From assembly GCA_028288765.1 (NCBI GenBank), contig JAQGHQ010000590.1, positions 1 to 35,995 on the forward strand: a stretch of DNA of 35,995 bases, written 5' to 3'. Origin of the DNA: Gemmataceae bacterium. GTDB taxonomy: Bacteria > Planctomycetota > Planctomycetia > Gemmatales > Gemmataceae. This document shows, in pieces, positions 15,007 to 23,620 of the stretch (its first letter is position 1; every line of letters begins with the position of its first letter). The translations under genes and the position numbers were made by a program. The notes under the pieces are model-generated. The model saw only the letters and a program-made list of their open reading frames with translations. It had not been told where the DNA came from and ran no database searches.

Positions 15007-18000
15007 TCAAGCCGCCGCTTGCGAGCCTTGCTCCTCGTCCGGCCAGTCCTCGAACCGCATGGGCAGGAGCCGGCTCACCCCGCTCTCCTGCATGGTCACC
15101 CCCCACAGCCGGTCGGCCGCGGCCATCGTCCGCTTCTTGTGGGTGATCACGATGAACTGGCTGTGGTCCAGAAACTCCCGCAGCACCCCGGCCAGCCGCT
15201 GGGTGTTCGCCTCGTCCAGCGCGGCGTCGACCTCGTCGAGCAGACAGAACGGCGACGGCTTGTTCCGGAAGATGGCGAGCAACAGCGCGACCGCGGTCAG
15301 CGTCTTCTCCCCGCCGCTCAACAGCGACAGCGCCCGCAGCTCCTTGCCCGGCGGGCGGGCGGTGATCTCGATCCCGCTCTCCAGCACGTCCACGCCGTCC
15401 TCGAGGATGATGTCCGCCTGCCCCCCGCCGAACAGCTTGCGGAACAGCTCTTGGAAGTACCCGCGGACCGCCGTGAGCGTATCGGTGAAGAGCTTCCGGC
15501 TGTCGCCGTTGATCGTGTCGATGACGTTCTGCAGCGACCCCCGGGCCGCGTTCAGGTCGTCGTGCTGGGCCTTCAGCCCGTCGTGCTCGGTCTCGACCCG
15601 GGCCAGCTCGTCGAGGGCTTCCATGTTCACGCTCCCGAGCCTGGCGAGCTTCCGCCTCAACTCCTCGATCTCCTGCTGGGCCGCCAGGAGATCGGGTATC
15701 GGGGACCGGGTCTCGGGGACCGGGTCAGAATCCGGAGAAGTGGCGTCCCGGGGATCGGAACCGGGAGGGCCGGGTTCCTGGCTTTCGGCCTCACCCGGTC
15801 CCCGAGACCCGGTCCCCGAGACCCGGTCCAGTTCGATCCCGTAATCCTCCCGGATGCGGGCGGCGACGGCGTCCCGCCGGGCCTGGAGGTCGTGGGCCGC
15901 GAGCTCCCGGGCGTGGGCGGCGGCCTGCCGTTCCTGCCACCCGGACCGCAGGGCGTGGAGCTCGTCCCGCAGCTGGTCCCGGGCCGCCCGGCCGGCGGCC
16001 ATCTTCGCCGCGAGGTCCGCCGCCTGGCGCTCCCGGCTCTCCTTCTCGCGGTACGCGTCCGCCATCCCGGCCGACGCCCGGAGCATCGCCAGGGTACACT
16101 CCGCGAGCCGGCCGCGGGCCGACTGGAACGCCGCCGTCTGGTCGATGGCCTCGATCTTGCGCTTGCGGAGCTCGGATTCGAGCTGGGCGTGGCAGTCGCG
16201 GGTGCGGTCGCGGTCGGCGGCGGCCCGGATGAGCGCCACCTGCGCCTCGGTGTGCGCCAGCTGACACCGGTCGCGGTCCTGCTCGCCGGCGGCGGCAGCG
16301 GCCTGGAGGTGTTCCAGCCGGGCCTTCACGGCCTCGGCCTCCCGCTCGGTCCCCTCCGCCTCCAGCTTCGCCGCCACCCACTGCGCCTCGCCCCGCTGGA
16401 CCTCCGCTTCGAGCTGGCGGGCCTCCCCACCGAGCACCTCGATGACCTCGATCAGCTCCTCCAGCTGCTGCCGCTGGTGGGCGATCTTCTGCTGCAGGTC
16501 TCCGGCCGCGCCGGAGAGCATGCCTTTCTCCGCCTCGGCCGCCTCGATCGCCCCGCCGACCGAATCCGTCTGCCGCCGGAGCCCGGCCAGTTCGACCTCG
16601 GCCGCGGACACCTCGGCCGCGAGCGTCCGGAGCTGGTCGCGAAGCTCCCGGAGCTCGCTCTTCCGGGAGACGATGCCGGTCCCCACCTTGGGCGGCCCGA
16701 CCGACAGCGTCCCATCCGGTTCGAGGAGTTCGCCGGCGCGGGTGACGAAGCGGTGACAGGGAAACGAGCCGGCGAGCTGTCGGGCGTCGGCCAGTGTGTC
16801 GGCGAGGACGACGGTCCCGAGCAGCTGGTCTGGCAGGGACGCGAGGTCCGGGTGGTCGCAGCGGACCCACCGGGCGAGCGGGTCAGGAGTCAGGAGCCGG
16901 GGGTCAGAAGGCAGTGGTCCTGCAACCGATTCCCTTGACCCCTGACCCCTGACCCCTGACCCCTGAAAAGGCACGAACCCCACCCGCCCGGCCGGTTCGC
17001 CGACCGCGGCGGCCACCGCGTCCACCGCCGCCGGGTCGCGGATGACGAACCGCTGGGCCGCGTCGCCCAGGGCGAGTTCGACGAGCGGGGCCACATCCCG
17101 CGGGACGGTCAGCAGGTCGGCGACGAGGCCGGCGACGGAGGCAAAGGGTGAGGGATGAATGATGAAGGACGAATCCGAGCCCAAAACCGGACCGGCCGGG
17201 TCCGTGTTCATCCTTCTGGTTTCATCCTTCAGCCGGGCCAGGACTTCGCGGACGCCCGCGCCGAGCCCTTCCTGGGCCCGCTCCAGCCCCTCCAGCACCT
17301 CGACCCGGCCGCGGAAATCGCCCTGGCGGACCCGCAGGTCTTCGAGCGCGTGCTGCACCCGCGCCTGGGCGTCGTGCAGCCGGTCCTGTTGCGCCCGCAG
17401 GTCGACGAGATGACCGCGCGCCGACCCGAGCCTGGCCTGCACGTCGGCGTCCGCGCGGGAGAGCCCGTCGAGGGCGGCTTCCAGCCCCGTCCGGCGGGCC
17501 GACTTCTGCTCGATCTCGGCGAGCTTCCGCGTGTACTCCTTCTGGAACCGCTCGACCTGGGCGAGTGTGGACGTGGCCAGCGACCGGGCCGCCGCCGCCC
17601 GCGCGACGAGGTCGAACTGGTGGTCGCGGTCGGCCTTCGCGCGGCGGTCCAGGTCGGCCACCCGGTCCGCCGCCGCGGCCAGCTCGGCCGCCGCCGCGGC
17701 CGCCTTCCCCTGCTCCAGTTGTTGGGCGTCCTCGGCCGCCGCGGCGTCGGCCGCGGCCTTCGCCGACTCGGCCTCCAGGGCCTTCACCCGGTAGCCGAGG
17801 TCGGCCCGCACCCGGCCGAGCTTCGCCAGCTCCGCCTCGTGGCCGGCGGCGGCCCCGCGCTCGTGCTTCAGGGTGGCATCGAACCCGGCGATCTGCTGCC
17901 GGGCGTCGGCGAGCTTGCCCTCCTGGTGCCGGAGCGACTCCTCGGCCTTACCGACCTCCCAGTCCAGCTCCCGGACGCCCTGGTCGAGTGCGTCCGTGCG

Positions 18001-18777
18001 GGCCGTCGCCCCGCTCACCTCGGCCTTGAGGTCGGCCAGGGCCCGCCGTTCGACCTCCAGCGCGGCCGTGAGGTCGCGGTACTCCCGGGCCCCGAGCCCG
18101 ACCCGCAACTCCCGGAGCCGGTCGGCGTACTCCTTGTGCCGCTGGGCCTTCGCCGCCTGGAGCCGGAGCGTCCGGAGCTGGGCGTCGAGGGCGTCGAGCC
18201 GGTCCTTCGACCGGGTCAGGTTCTGCTCGACCGCGGCGAGCTTCCGCAGGGCCTCCAGCTTCTTCGCCTTGAACCGGCTGATCCCGGCGGCCTCGTCGAA
18301 GATCTCACGGCGGTCCTTGGTCGACGCCTGCAACAGCTCGTCGACCCGGCCCTGGGCGATGATCGTGTACCCGCCGGACCCGGCCCCGCTCCCGAGGAAG
18401 ACCTCCTTGACGTCCTTCAGCCGGGACATCTGCCCGTTGATCAGGTACTCGCCGGTCCCGTCGCGGTACACCCGGCGGGTGACCTGGACCTCGTCCACGT
18501 CCACGGCCAGGAGCCGGCGGGCGTTGTCGAACGCGACCGTGACCTCGGCCATCCCGAGGCTCTTGCGGGAGCTCGATCCGTTGAAGATGACGTCGGCCAT
18601 CTCCCCGCCGCGGAGCGACTTGGCCGACTGCTCCCCGAGGATCCACCGGACGGCGTCGACGACGTTGCTCTTCCCCGACCCGTTCGGCCCGACCACCGCC
18701 GTGATCCCGGAGGCGAAGTCGAACCGGGTCTTGTCCGCGAACGACTTGAACCCGACGAGCTCGAGTCGCTTCAGCAT
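15007..18777 (-). CDS. smc: Chromosome segregation protein SMC
   Basis: 1,256 residues, somewhat longer than the usual ~1,170-1,190. N-terminal head: MLKRLELVGFKSFADKT and Walker A GPNGSGKS (30-37). Two long coiled-coil arms surround a hinge at about 540-690. C-terminal head: LGSVNMEALDE, signature LSGGEKT (from 1153) and Walker B CLLDEVDAALDEAN (from 1178). SMC forms a ring-shaped dimer with ScpA/ScpB that organises and segregates the chromosome; scpA and scpB are not in this window. The excess length is due to three palindrome-bearing insertions, at about residues 515-545, 600-635 and 980-1030, all between conserved blocks. The start at 18777 is fixed by the universal N-terminus; the frame continues upstream only into a family B repeat. 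Confidence 0.97.
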   Translation of the reverse strand: MLKRLELVGFKSFADKTRFDFASGITAVVGPNGSGKSNVVDAVRWILGEQSAKSLRGGEMADVIFNGSSSRKSLGMAEVTVAFDNARRLLAVDVDEVQVTRRVYRDGTGEYLINGQMSRLKDVKEVFLGSGAGSGGYTIIAQGRVDELLQASTKDRREIFDEAAGISRFKAKKLEALRKLAAVEQNLTRSKDRLDALDAQLRTLRLQAAKAQRHKEYADRLRELRVGLGAREYRDLTAALEVERRALADLKAEVSGATARTDALDQGVRELDWEVGKAEESLRHQEGKLADARQQIAGFDATLKHERGAAAGHEAELAKLGRVRADLGYRVKALEAESAKAAADAAAAEDAQQLEQGKAAAAAAELAAAADRVADLDRRAKADRDHQFDLVARAAAARSLATSTLAQVERFQKEYTRKLAEIEQKSARRTGLEAALDGLSRADADVQARLGSARGHLVDLRAQQDRLHDAQARVQHALEDLRVRQGDFRGRVEVLEGLERAQEGLGAGVREVLARLKDETRRMNTDPAGPVLGSDSSFIIHPSPFASVAGLVADLLTVPRDVAPLVELALGDAAQRFVIRDPAAVDAVAAAVGEPAGRVGFVPFQGSGVRGQGSRESVAGPLPSDPRLLTPDPLARWVRCDHPDLASLPDQLLGTVVLADTLADARQLAGSFPCHRFVTRAGELLEPDGTLSVGPPKVGTGIVSRKSELRELRDQLRTLAAEVSAAEVELAGLRRQTDSVGGAIEAAEAEKGMLSGAAGDLQQKIAHQRQQLEELIEVIEVLGGEARQLEAEVQRGEAQWVAAKLEAEGTEREAEAVKARLEHLQAAAAAGEQDRDRCQLAHTEAQVALIRAAADRDRTRDCHAQLESELRKRKIEAIDQTAAFQSARGRLAECTLAMLRASAGMADAYREKESRERQAADLAAKMAAGRAARDQLRDELHALRSGWQERQAAAHARELAAHDLQARRDAVAARIREDYGIELDRVSGTGSRGPGEAESQEPGPPGSDPRDATSPDSDPVPETRSPIPDLLAAQQEIEELRRKLARLGSVNMEALDELARVETEHDGLKAQHDDLNAARGSLQNVIDTINGDSRKLFTDTLTAVRGYFQELFRKLFGGGQADIILEDGVDVLESGIEITARPPGKELRALSLLSGGEKTLTAVALLLAIFRNKPSPFCLLDEVDAALDEANTQRLAGVLREFLDHSQFIVITHKKRTMAAADRLWGVTMQESGVSRLLPMRFEDWPDEEQGSQAAA
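15700..15818. repeat. In-frame palindromic insertion in smc (C-terminal arm)
   Basis: 26-base perfect arms at 15700-15725 and 15793-15818 (beginning CGGGGACCGGGTCTCGGGGA), each made of a repeated GGGACCGGGTCTC unit. They encode low-complexity protein such as DPVPETRSPIPD and RVSGTGSRGPGEA in the coiled-coil arm, just before the conserved LRRKLARLGSVN block. Confidence 0.8.
16880..16970. repeat. In-frame GGGTCAG-type repeat insertion in smc (hinge)
   Basis: GGGTCAGGAGTCAGG near 16880 and CCCCTGACCCCTGACCCCTG near 16940-16960 form an imperfect inverted repeat of a 7-base unit. The encoded peptide (GSGVRGQG on one side, DPRLLTPDPL on the other) splits the hinge between GRVGFVPFQ and WVRCDHPDL. 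Confidence 0.75.
17152..17230. repeat. In-frame GATGAA-type repeat insertion in smc (before hinge)
   Basis: GGGATGAATGATGAAGGACG (from 17152) is inverted against TTCATCCTTCTGGTTTCATC (17207 onward). On the smc strand it reads DETRRMNTDPAGPVLGSDSS and FIIHPSPF, between VREVLARL and the hinge start VAGLVADLL. It is different in sequence from the other two insertions. Confidence 0.75.
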
Positions 18778-18784
18778 CAGCTCA

Positions 18785-18908
18785 CCGTGGGACGAAAGAC
18801 CTGCCGTGCCGCACGGGTCTGGAGACCCATGCCACAAAAGACGACGTCGGGCCGTGTCCGGGCCCCGGGTCGGGATAATTCCCTCCGGGGCGAACTCGGC
18901 CCGACGTC
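18785..18908. repeat. Half copy of family B plus an 11-bp inverted repeat upstream of smc
   Basis: 18785-18836 has one arm of the family B palindrome (GGGTCTGGAGACCCATGCCA). GACGTCGGGCC (18843-18853) is then inverted at 18898-18908. The gap between the FlgI-like stop (18925) and the smc start (18777) is filled by these elements, so smc transcription must start in or beyond them, or come by read-through. Confidence 0.6.
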
Positions 18909-18924
18909 AACTGCCCACTGCCCA

Positions 18925-20991
18925 CTACTTCCGCGGGAACAGGGTGCCCGGGCTGCGGCTGAGCTCCGGTACCTTCGTCGGGGCGGGGTCCGCCGGGGCG
19001 GGGGTCACGCCCGTCGTCGGCACGACCGGGGGGAGGGGGTCGGCGATCGGCGCTTCGGGCGGCGGCTTCGGCCCGAAGATCCGGCCCGGGTTGCGGCTCA
19101 GCGGGGGCCGTTGCGTGGCCCCCTCGGCCGGCTTCGCGTCCGGATCCTGGTCCGACGCGACGTCCAGCCCGGCCGTCTCCAGGTCCGTCCGGAGCGTCCC
19201 GACCCGGGCCACCTCGGCGTCCGCCTTCACCAGCGCCGGGTCGGCCTTGGCGTACCCGGCGAGCTGTTGCACGGTCATCTGCAGCGGGAGGGCGTCGACC
19301 ACCACGGCGGCGGACAGGACCTGTGCCCCGTCCGCGCGGCGGAGCAGCTCCACCGCCTCCGCGTACCCGCCGCCCAGCCTGGACATCGCGACGAGGACCG
19401 CGTGCACGTCGGCCGAGCACTTCGCCTCCTTCACCTGCGGCTCGCCGTTCACCCGCACGATCCGGGTGACCTTCACGGCGGGGTCCCCGGCCGCCATCGA
19501 GACGGTGAAGTCGGGCCCGACCGGGAGCGGCGGGACCGGCCCGCGGAACCGGACCCCGTCGCCGAACAGGACGACCTCGGACCGCCGGTCGCTGGTCAGG
19601 TGGACCAGCCCGGGCGACCCGGCGGCGACGCTATGGACCCACAGGGCCGAGTTCAGCATCTGCCCGCGGACCGCCGGGTGGCTCTCGTCGGCCAGCCGGA
19701 GGGCGACGAACGCCCCGTACCGGAGGACCGGGTCGGCGCCGGCCATCAGGTCGACCAGCCGGTCGGTGAACGCGGCGTCGTCGGTGGCGGCAAGGGCCTT
19801 GAGGCAGGAGGCCCGCAGGGCCGGGTGTTCCTGGGCCAGCTTCGCCAGCTCGGTCGCCCCGTCGGTGTGGCCGAGATAGGCGAGCGACTCGGCGGCCGCG
19901 AACCGGACCCACGGGGACGCGTTCTCCAGCGCGACCCGCAGGGCCCGCCGGGCGTCCCCGCCGAGCGCCTCGAGCTTGACCGCGGCGGTCAGTGCGGTCG
20001 CCGGGTCGTGCAGCTCCTCTTCCAGCCGCCGGCGGTAGAGGCTGTCGGCCGCGACCGGGACGATCGGCACCTGCCGGGAGACCAGCATGAACCGGTAGTG
20101 GTTGTGCCGGTACGCATACGGGACGTTCACGACGACGAGGTCGCGGGTCTTCGTCTCGGCCACCTTCAGGTGCGGGTCGGCGGTGCTCTGGAAGGTGGCG
20201 TTGAGCCGCTCGGCGACGGTCGCGGCCATCCGGATGTTCTGGTCCCCGGGCCGCATCAGGAAGAAGTACGGGCGGGCCTGGGTCACCCGCCCGCCGGCCC
20301 GGACCACGCCGGCCCGGAGGGTCGACGGTTCGGTGTCGGGCGGGGCGTCCGGCCGGTCCCCCGCGGCCGGGGCGTCGGCGGCCTTCGCCGCCGGGACCAT
20401 CGACCCGGCCACGACCGGGGCCCTCTCGATCGTCCGGACCCACACGTTCCCGAGCAGCAGGTTCCCGCTCGGCCCGCCCGGCCGGCCCTGCTTGGCGAGC
20501 GCCTGCAGGTTCCCGGTGGTGTCGTAGTCCACCAGCTCGCAGGCCAGCAGCACCCCGCCCTTCAGGCTGGTCGTCTTGCTCTCGTCCGGGAGCGTGATCT
20601 GGAGGTCGACCGGCTCGCCCTTGCGGGCCCCGGGCGGGACGAGGGCCGACACGAGGACGAGGGAGGTCGTCCGGCTCGGGTCGTCGAGCAGGTCCTTGAG
20701 GTTGCTGAACCCCTGCTTCTTGAGGCCGTGTTCGAGCATTTCCCGCCACGCCCCGGCCGGGGCGCTGCTCCCGGTCCCGGGCTGGAGCCGGTACACCAGC
20801 CCGACCCCGCTGACCGCGATCGGGCCCATGTTGTCGGGCACGGTCTTCATGCCGACGGTGGCGAACGCGTCCGGATCGGCGGCCGAATCCTCCCCGATCT
20901 GGGGGCGAGCCTGGACCTTGTTGTCCTTCGACCCGGTGCAGCCGGTCAGGCCGACGGCCAGCCCGACGACCACGACGCACATCCGGTTCAT
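18925..20991 (-). CDS. FlgI-like (flagellar P-ring) lipoprotein with HEAT repeats
   Basis: 688 residues. The N-terminus has a lipobox (LTGC, Cys18) after a short hydrophobic stretch, predicting a lipoprotein. Residues about 55-310 follow the order of the flagellar P-ring protein FlgI: PIAVSGVGLVYRLQPGTGSS, ALVPPGARKGEPVDLQITLP, SLKGGVLLACEL, then a variable proline-rich loop and ARPYFFLMRPGDQNIRMAAT, VAERLNATF and RDLVVVNVPYAYR. Residues about 320-450 are HEAT-like helical repeats (ALTAAVKLEALGGDARRALR, NASPWVRFAAAESLAYLG, DPVLRYGAFVALR). The C-terminus is proline-rich. Normal FlgI is about 370 residues, soluble in the periplasm and has no HEAT part. No other flagellar gene is nearby, so a role in the flagellar ring is not shown; a periplasmic ring or scaffold is an inference. 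GGAGGGGG precedes the start. Confidence 0.75.
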   Translation of the reverse strand: MNRMCVVVVGLAVGLTGCTGSKDNKVQARPQIGEDSAADPDAFATVGMKTVPDNMGPIAVSGVGLVYRLQPGTGSSAPAGAWREMLEHGLKKQGFSNLKDLLDDPSRTTSLVLVSALVPPGARKGEPVDLQITLPDESKTTSLKGGVLLACELVDYDTTGNLQALAKQGRPGGPSGNLLLGNVWVRTIERAPVVAGSMVPAAKAADAPAAGDRPDAPPDTEPSTLRAGVVRAGGRVTQARPYFFLMRPGDQNIRMAATVAERLNATFQSTADPHLKVAETKTRDLVVVNVPYAYRHNHYRFMLVSRQVPIVPVAADSLYRRRLEEELHDPATALTAAVKLEALGGDARRALRVALENASPWVRFAAAESLAYLGHTDGATELAKLAQEHPALRASCLKALAATDDAAFTDRLVDLMAGADPVLRYGAFVALRLADESHPAVRGQMLNSALWVHSVAAGSPGLVHLTSDRRSEVVLFGDGVRFRGPVPPLPVGPDFTVSMAAGDPAVKVTRIVRVNGEPQVKEAKCSADVHAVLVAMSRLGGGYAEAVELLRRADGAQVLSAAVVVDALPLQMTVQQLAGYAKADPALVKADAEVARVGTLRTDLETAGLDVASDQDPDAKPAEGATQRPPLSRNPGRIFGPKPPPEAPIADPLPPVVPTTGVTPAPADPAPTKVPELSRSPGTLFPRK

Positions 20992-21188
20992 GCCGTTCCC
21001 CCTCCATCGGCCGCGGTCGCGACCCGGGCGGCAGTCCCGGCCGGATTCCCCCGAACCCGGTCCCGGCCACCGCCCGCTCGACGTCTAGTGTCTCGGTTCG
21101 GCCGGACCATACCCGGCCGCCCGATGGCGTCAAGAGGAACACGGGTTTTATGGGTTTTCCTGGGTCTTCCAAACTCAGGATTCTGGTC

Positions 21189-21220
21189 TTGCACCCCCCG
21201 GACGGGACGATATAGTCCCG
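21189..21220 (+). promoter_or_regulatory. Promoter with palindromic operator-like site
   Basis: TTGCAC (21189-21194), 16 bases, then TATAGT (21211-21216). The -10 lies inside an inverted repeat, CGGGAC-GATATA-GTCCCG (21203-21220), which is how many repressor sites are placed. The next gene starts at 21295. No regulator gene is linked. Confidence 0.45.
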
Positions 21221-21294
21221 CCCCCCTGATATCGATCTGGGCGGCCGGCGGGCGACGGATCGCAACCCGGCCCACAGATGGCAGAGGAACGCCG

Positions 21295-21588
21295 ATGTCG
21301 ATGCGAAGCGGCCTGCTCGGGCTGGCCGGGGTCCTCGCCGTGACCGGGGCGACGGCCGCCAAGCCGCCGGACCTGCCGGCCGAGCCGCTCGTCGAGGGCC
21401 GCGAGCCGACCCCGGTGGTCCGCGAGTACTACGAGGCCGACGTCCCGCGGCCGGCGGTCGGCGTCGTCCCGACCCTCCCGCCCCGGTCGGGATCACCCCG
21501 GCCGGTGGCGGACTTCCTCTCCGGGTTCCGCGACACGATGCTGAACCGGCTCACCATTCCGCTCGGACCGGCCCCGGTCCGGGAGTGA
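21295..21588 (+). CDS. Small exported protein of unknown function
   Basis: 97 residues from the ATG at 21295, with AGAGGAA as ribosome binding site. A hydrophobic N-terminus (MSMRSGLLGLAGVLAVTGAT) with a likely cleavage after ATAA indicates a signal peptide. The mature part is proline-rich and acidic in its first half (REPTPVVREYYEADVPRPA) and ends with an amphipathic stretch FLSGFRDTMLNRLTIP. I do not recognise the family. It has its own candidate promoter and is convergent with the PafA-like gene, separated only by the repeat at 21601-21715. Confidence 0.7.
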   Translation: MSMRSGLLGLAGVLAVTGATAAKPPDLPAEPLVEGREPTPVVREYYEADVPRPAVGVVPTLPPRSGSPRPVADFLSGFRDTMLNRLTIPLGPAPVRE

Positions 21589-21600
21589 AAGACGGGATTA

Positions 21601-21715
21601 ACCACAGAGTCACAGAGAACACAGAGAGAAGACGAAATGGGCGAATGTTAGGAAGAAATAATTCCTCTCTATCCTTCTGAATTTCTTCTCTCTGTGTTCT
21701 CTGTGACTCTGTGGT
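21601..21715. repeat. Perfect 32-bp inverted repeat between convergent genes, family C copy 1
   Basis: The arms at 21601-21632 and 21684-21715 (beginning ACCACAGAGTCACAGAGAAC) are identical in reverse complement over 32 bases, with a 51-base loop. The right arm ends on the last base of the PafA-like stop codon (21715-21717). It can fold in transcripts from both sides and may act as a bidirectional terminator. A diverged relative lies at 23621-23790. Confidence 0.9.
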
Positions 21716-23511
21716 CAATTCCCGCCCCATTCCAGCGTCGCCGGGACCGGGTAGTTCGCGGCGGCCGGCGGGCGGATGCCCAGGAACCGCGCGAAGATCG
21801 CGGCCGTCGCCTGCGGGGTGACCGGCTCGGCCCGCGGCCCCCCGGGGACGCCCGGCCCGTACACCATCAGTGGGACGAACGCGTCGTAGTCGTGCGGCGA
21901 CCCGTGGGTCGTCCCGGTCTCCTCCTTCAGCACCTCGCCGGGCTTCCGGCCGCCGAATAGGTCGAATGGCCGCAGGACCACGTACACGTCCCCGCCGCGG
22001 GCCGGGTGGAACGACCGCTTCACCCGCCGTCCGAGCTCGTCCGCCGCCGGGAGCGGGCCGGCGAGCTCGTCCCGCGTGTACGCCCGGTACACGTCCGGCT
22101 GGGCGGCGAGGTAATCGGCGAGACTCCGAGCGACCACCCCGCGGACCCGCCCCGACGCCGCGATCTGGTTCCGGTTCAGATGGACCCACGGGGCGGAAAC
22201 CTCCTCGACCCACCGGGGTTTCCCCTTCGGCCCCGGTCCGGTGGGTTCGCCGGCCGGCCCGAACGCGGCCCGCAAGTGGGCCTCGGCTCCGGCCACCAGG
22301 GCATCCTTGTTCACCCGCTTCGCCGCCTGCCCCTTCGCCGCCGACGCCTCCGGGAGCGGGCAGATCCCGTGGTCGGCCGTGACCGCCAGGGCGTAGTTTC
22401 CTCGCCCCACCTCCGCGTCGAGGAACCCGAGCAGGTCGGCCACCAGCGCGTCGGACCGGAGGGTGACGTCGAGCACCTCCTGCGAGTCCGGCCCCCATGT
22501 GTGCCCGATCAGGTCGTTCGACGAGAAGCTGACCACGAGCAGGGCCGGGACGTCGTCCCGCCCGAGCCCCTCGGTCCGGACGCACGTCTTGGCGAACTCC
22601 AGCAGTAAGTCGTTCCCGTAGGGCGAGTTCGCCAGCGCATCGTAGTACGCCTTCCCGACCTGCTTCAACCCGCCGGTCGTGGGGTGCGGGAACGTCTTCC
22701 CCTGCTTGCTCCCGGTCCCCTCCCCCGGGGCGTCGTCCGGCCCGCTGTACCGCGCGTAGCCCTCGGCCCCCAGGTCCGGCCGGAACCGCGTCCAGTCCTG
22801 GCCGAACCACCGGTCCGCCGTCTTCGACCGGTTGAACGCGGTCACCCACTCCGGGACCGGGTGGTCGAGCCGGTCGGTGTAGTAGGTGGACGTCACGAAC
22901 CGGCCGTCGAACCAGAACGCCCCGTCCGGCCGCCGGCCGGTGGGCAGGATCGCGGACCGGTCCTTGAGCGACAGCCCGAACACCTTCGCCCGCGGGCCGT
23001 ACGTCTGCTTGAGTACGTCCGCGACCGTTTCGCTCAGGAGCCGTTCGGGGGTGCCGGCGATCGGCGGCTTCTCCACCCTCCCGGTCTTGGGGTCGACGGC
23101 CGTGGGAGCCGGGACGAGCGCGTATCGGCCGTCCCCGGCACAGTATGCGTTCCCCTTCCCGGGCTCGTACCAGTCGTTGTTCACGATCCCGTGCCGGTCC
23201 GGGCAGGTGCCCGTCAGGATCGACGCATGCCCGGGGCCGGTCGTGGTGGTCCCGTAGGGGTAGTAACAGCTGGTGAACCATGCCCCTTCCGCCCGGAGAC
23301 GGGCGAACCCGCCGGGGCCGAACAGCGGCTGCCACTTCTCCGGGTAGTCGCCCCTCATCTGGTCGAACACGACGAGGACGGCGAGCTTCACCCGCGACCG
23401 ACCGTCGGGCGCGACGAAGGGACCGGCTTTCGGCCGGGTGTACGCGGCGACGAACACGCCGAGCCCGACGAGGAGAACAAAGAGCCGACCGATCGCGACT
23501 GACGAGCGCAT
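21715..23511 (-). CDS. PafA-type alkaline phosphatase / phosphodiesterase superfamily enzyme
   Basis: 598 residues with an N-terminal membrane or signal segment (FVLLVGLGVFVAA, about 11-23). It carries the alkaline-phosphatase superfamily metal sites: D50 in VVFDQMRGDY, nucleophile T91 in TTTTGPGHASILTG, FSSNDLIGHTWGPDS and VTADHGICPLP. It also has the PafA markers VNND near 110-113 and SLKDRSAIL, with K183 and R185 matching the active-site Lys and Arg that make PafA a phosphomonoesterase. The predicted role is release of phosphate from diverse monoesters in the periplasm. The length (about 550-600) fits PafA. No Pho-box was recognised. It is convergent with the small exported protein, and its stop codon touches the family C repeat arm. 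Confidence 0.88.
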   Translation of the reverse strand: MRSSVAIGRLFVLLVGLGVFVAAYTRPKAGPFVAPDGRSRVKLAVLVVFDQMRGDYPEKWQPLFGPGGFARLRAEGAWFTSCYYPYGTTTTGPGHASILTGTCPDRHGIVNNDWYEPGKGNAYCAGDGRYALVPAPTAVDPKTGRVEKPPIAGTPERLLSETVADVLKQTYGPRAKVFGLSLKDRSAILPTGRRPDGAFWFDGRFVTSTYYTDRLDHPVPEWVTAFNRSKTADRWFGQDWTRFRPDLGAEGYARYSGPDDAPGEGTGSKQGKTFPHPTTGGLKQVGKAYYDALANSPYGNDLLLEFAKTCVRTEGLGRDDVPALLVVSFSSNDLIGHTWGPDSQEVLDVTLRSDALVADLLGFLDAEVGRGNYALAVTADHGICPLPEASAAKGQAAKRVNKDALVAGAEAHLRAAFGPAGEPTGPGPKGKPRWVEEVSAPWVHLNRNQIAASGRVRGVVARSLADYLAAQPDVYRAYTRDELAGPLPAADELGRRVKRSFHPARGGDVYVVLRPFDLFGGRKPGEVLKEETGTTHGSPHDYDAFVPLMVYGPGVPGGPRAEPVTPQATAAIFARFLGIRPPAAANYPVPATLEWGGN

Positions 23512-23620
23512 GTTGGGACACTACCCGGGGTGTGGGAAACGGGTAGGGGATAGGAATAGGACGGGCGGGGTCGGCCCGACAGCGCCGGTCGAAGAAATCC
23601 CTCACCCTCGCCCCAGAATT

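Noticed and set aside
18778..18837. N-terminal extension of SMC
   Set aside because: SMC proteins begin at the motif starting MLKRLELVGFKSF; the extension is translation of a family B repeat arm.
18925..20991. Flagellar gene cluster
   Set aside because: Only one FlgI-like gene is present; no other flagellar gene occurs anywhere in the window.
17155..21294. Very long plus-strand frame opposite smc and the FlgI-like gene
   Set aside because: It is antisense to two well-supported genes and low in complexity; only its last part, from the ATG at 21295, has a ribosome binding site and signal peptide and was kept.
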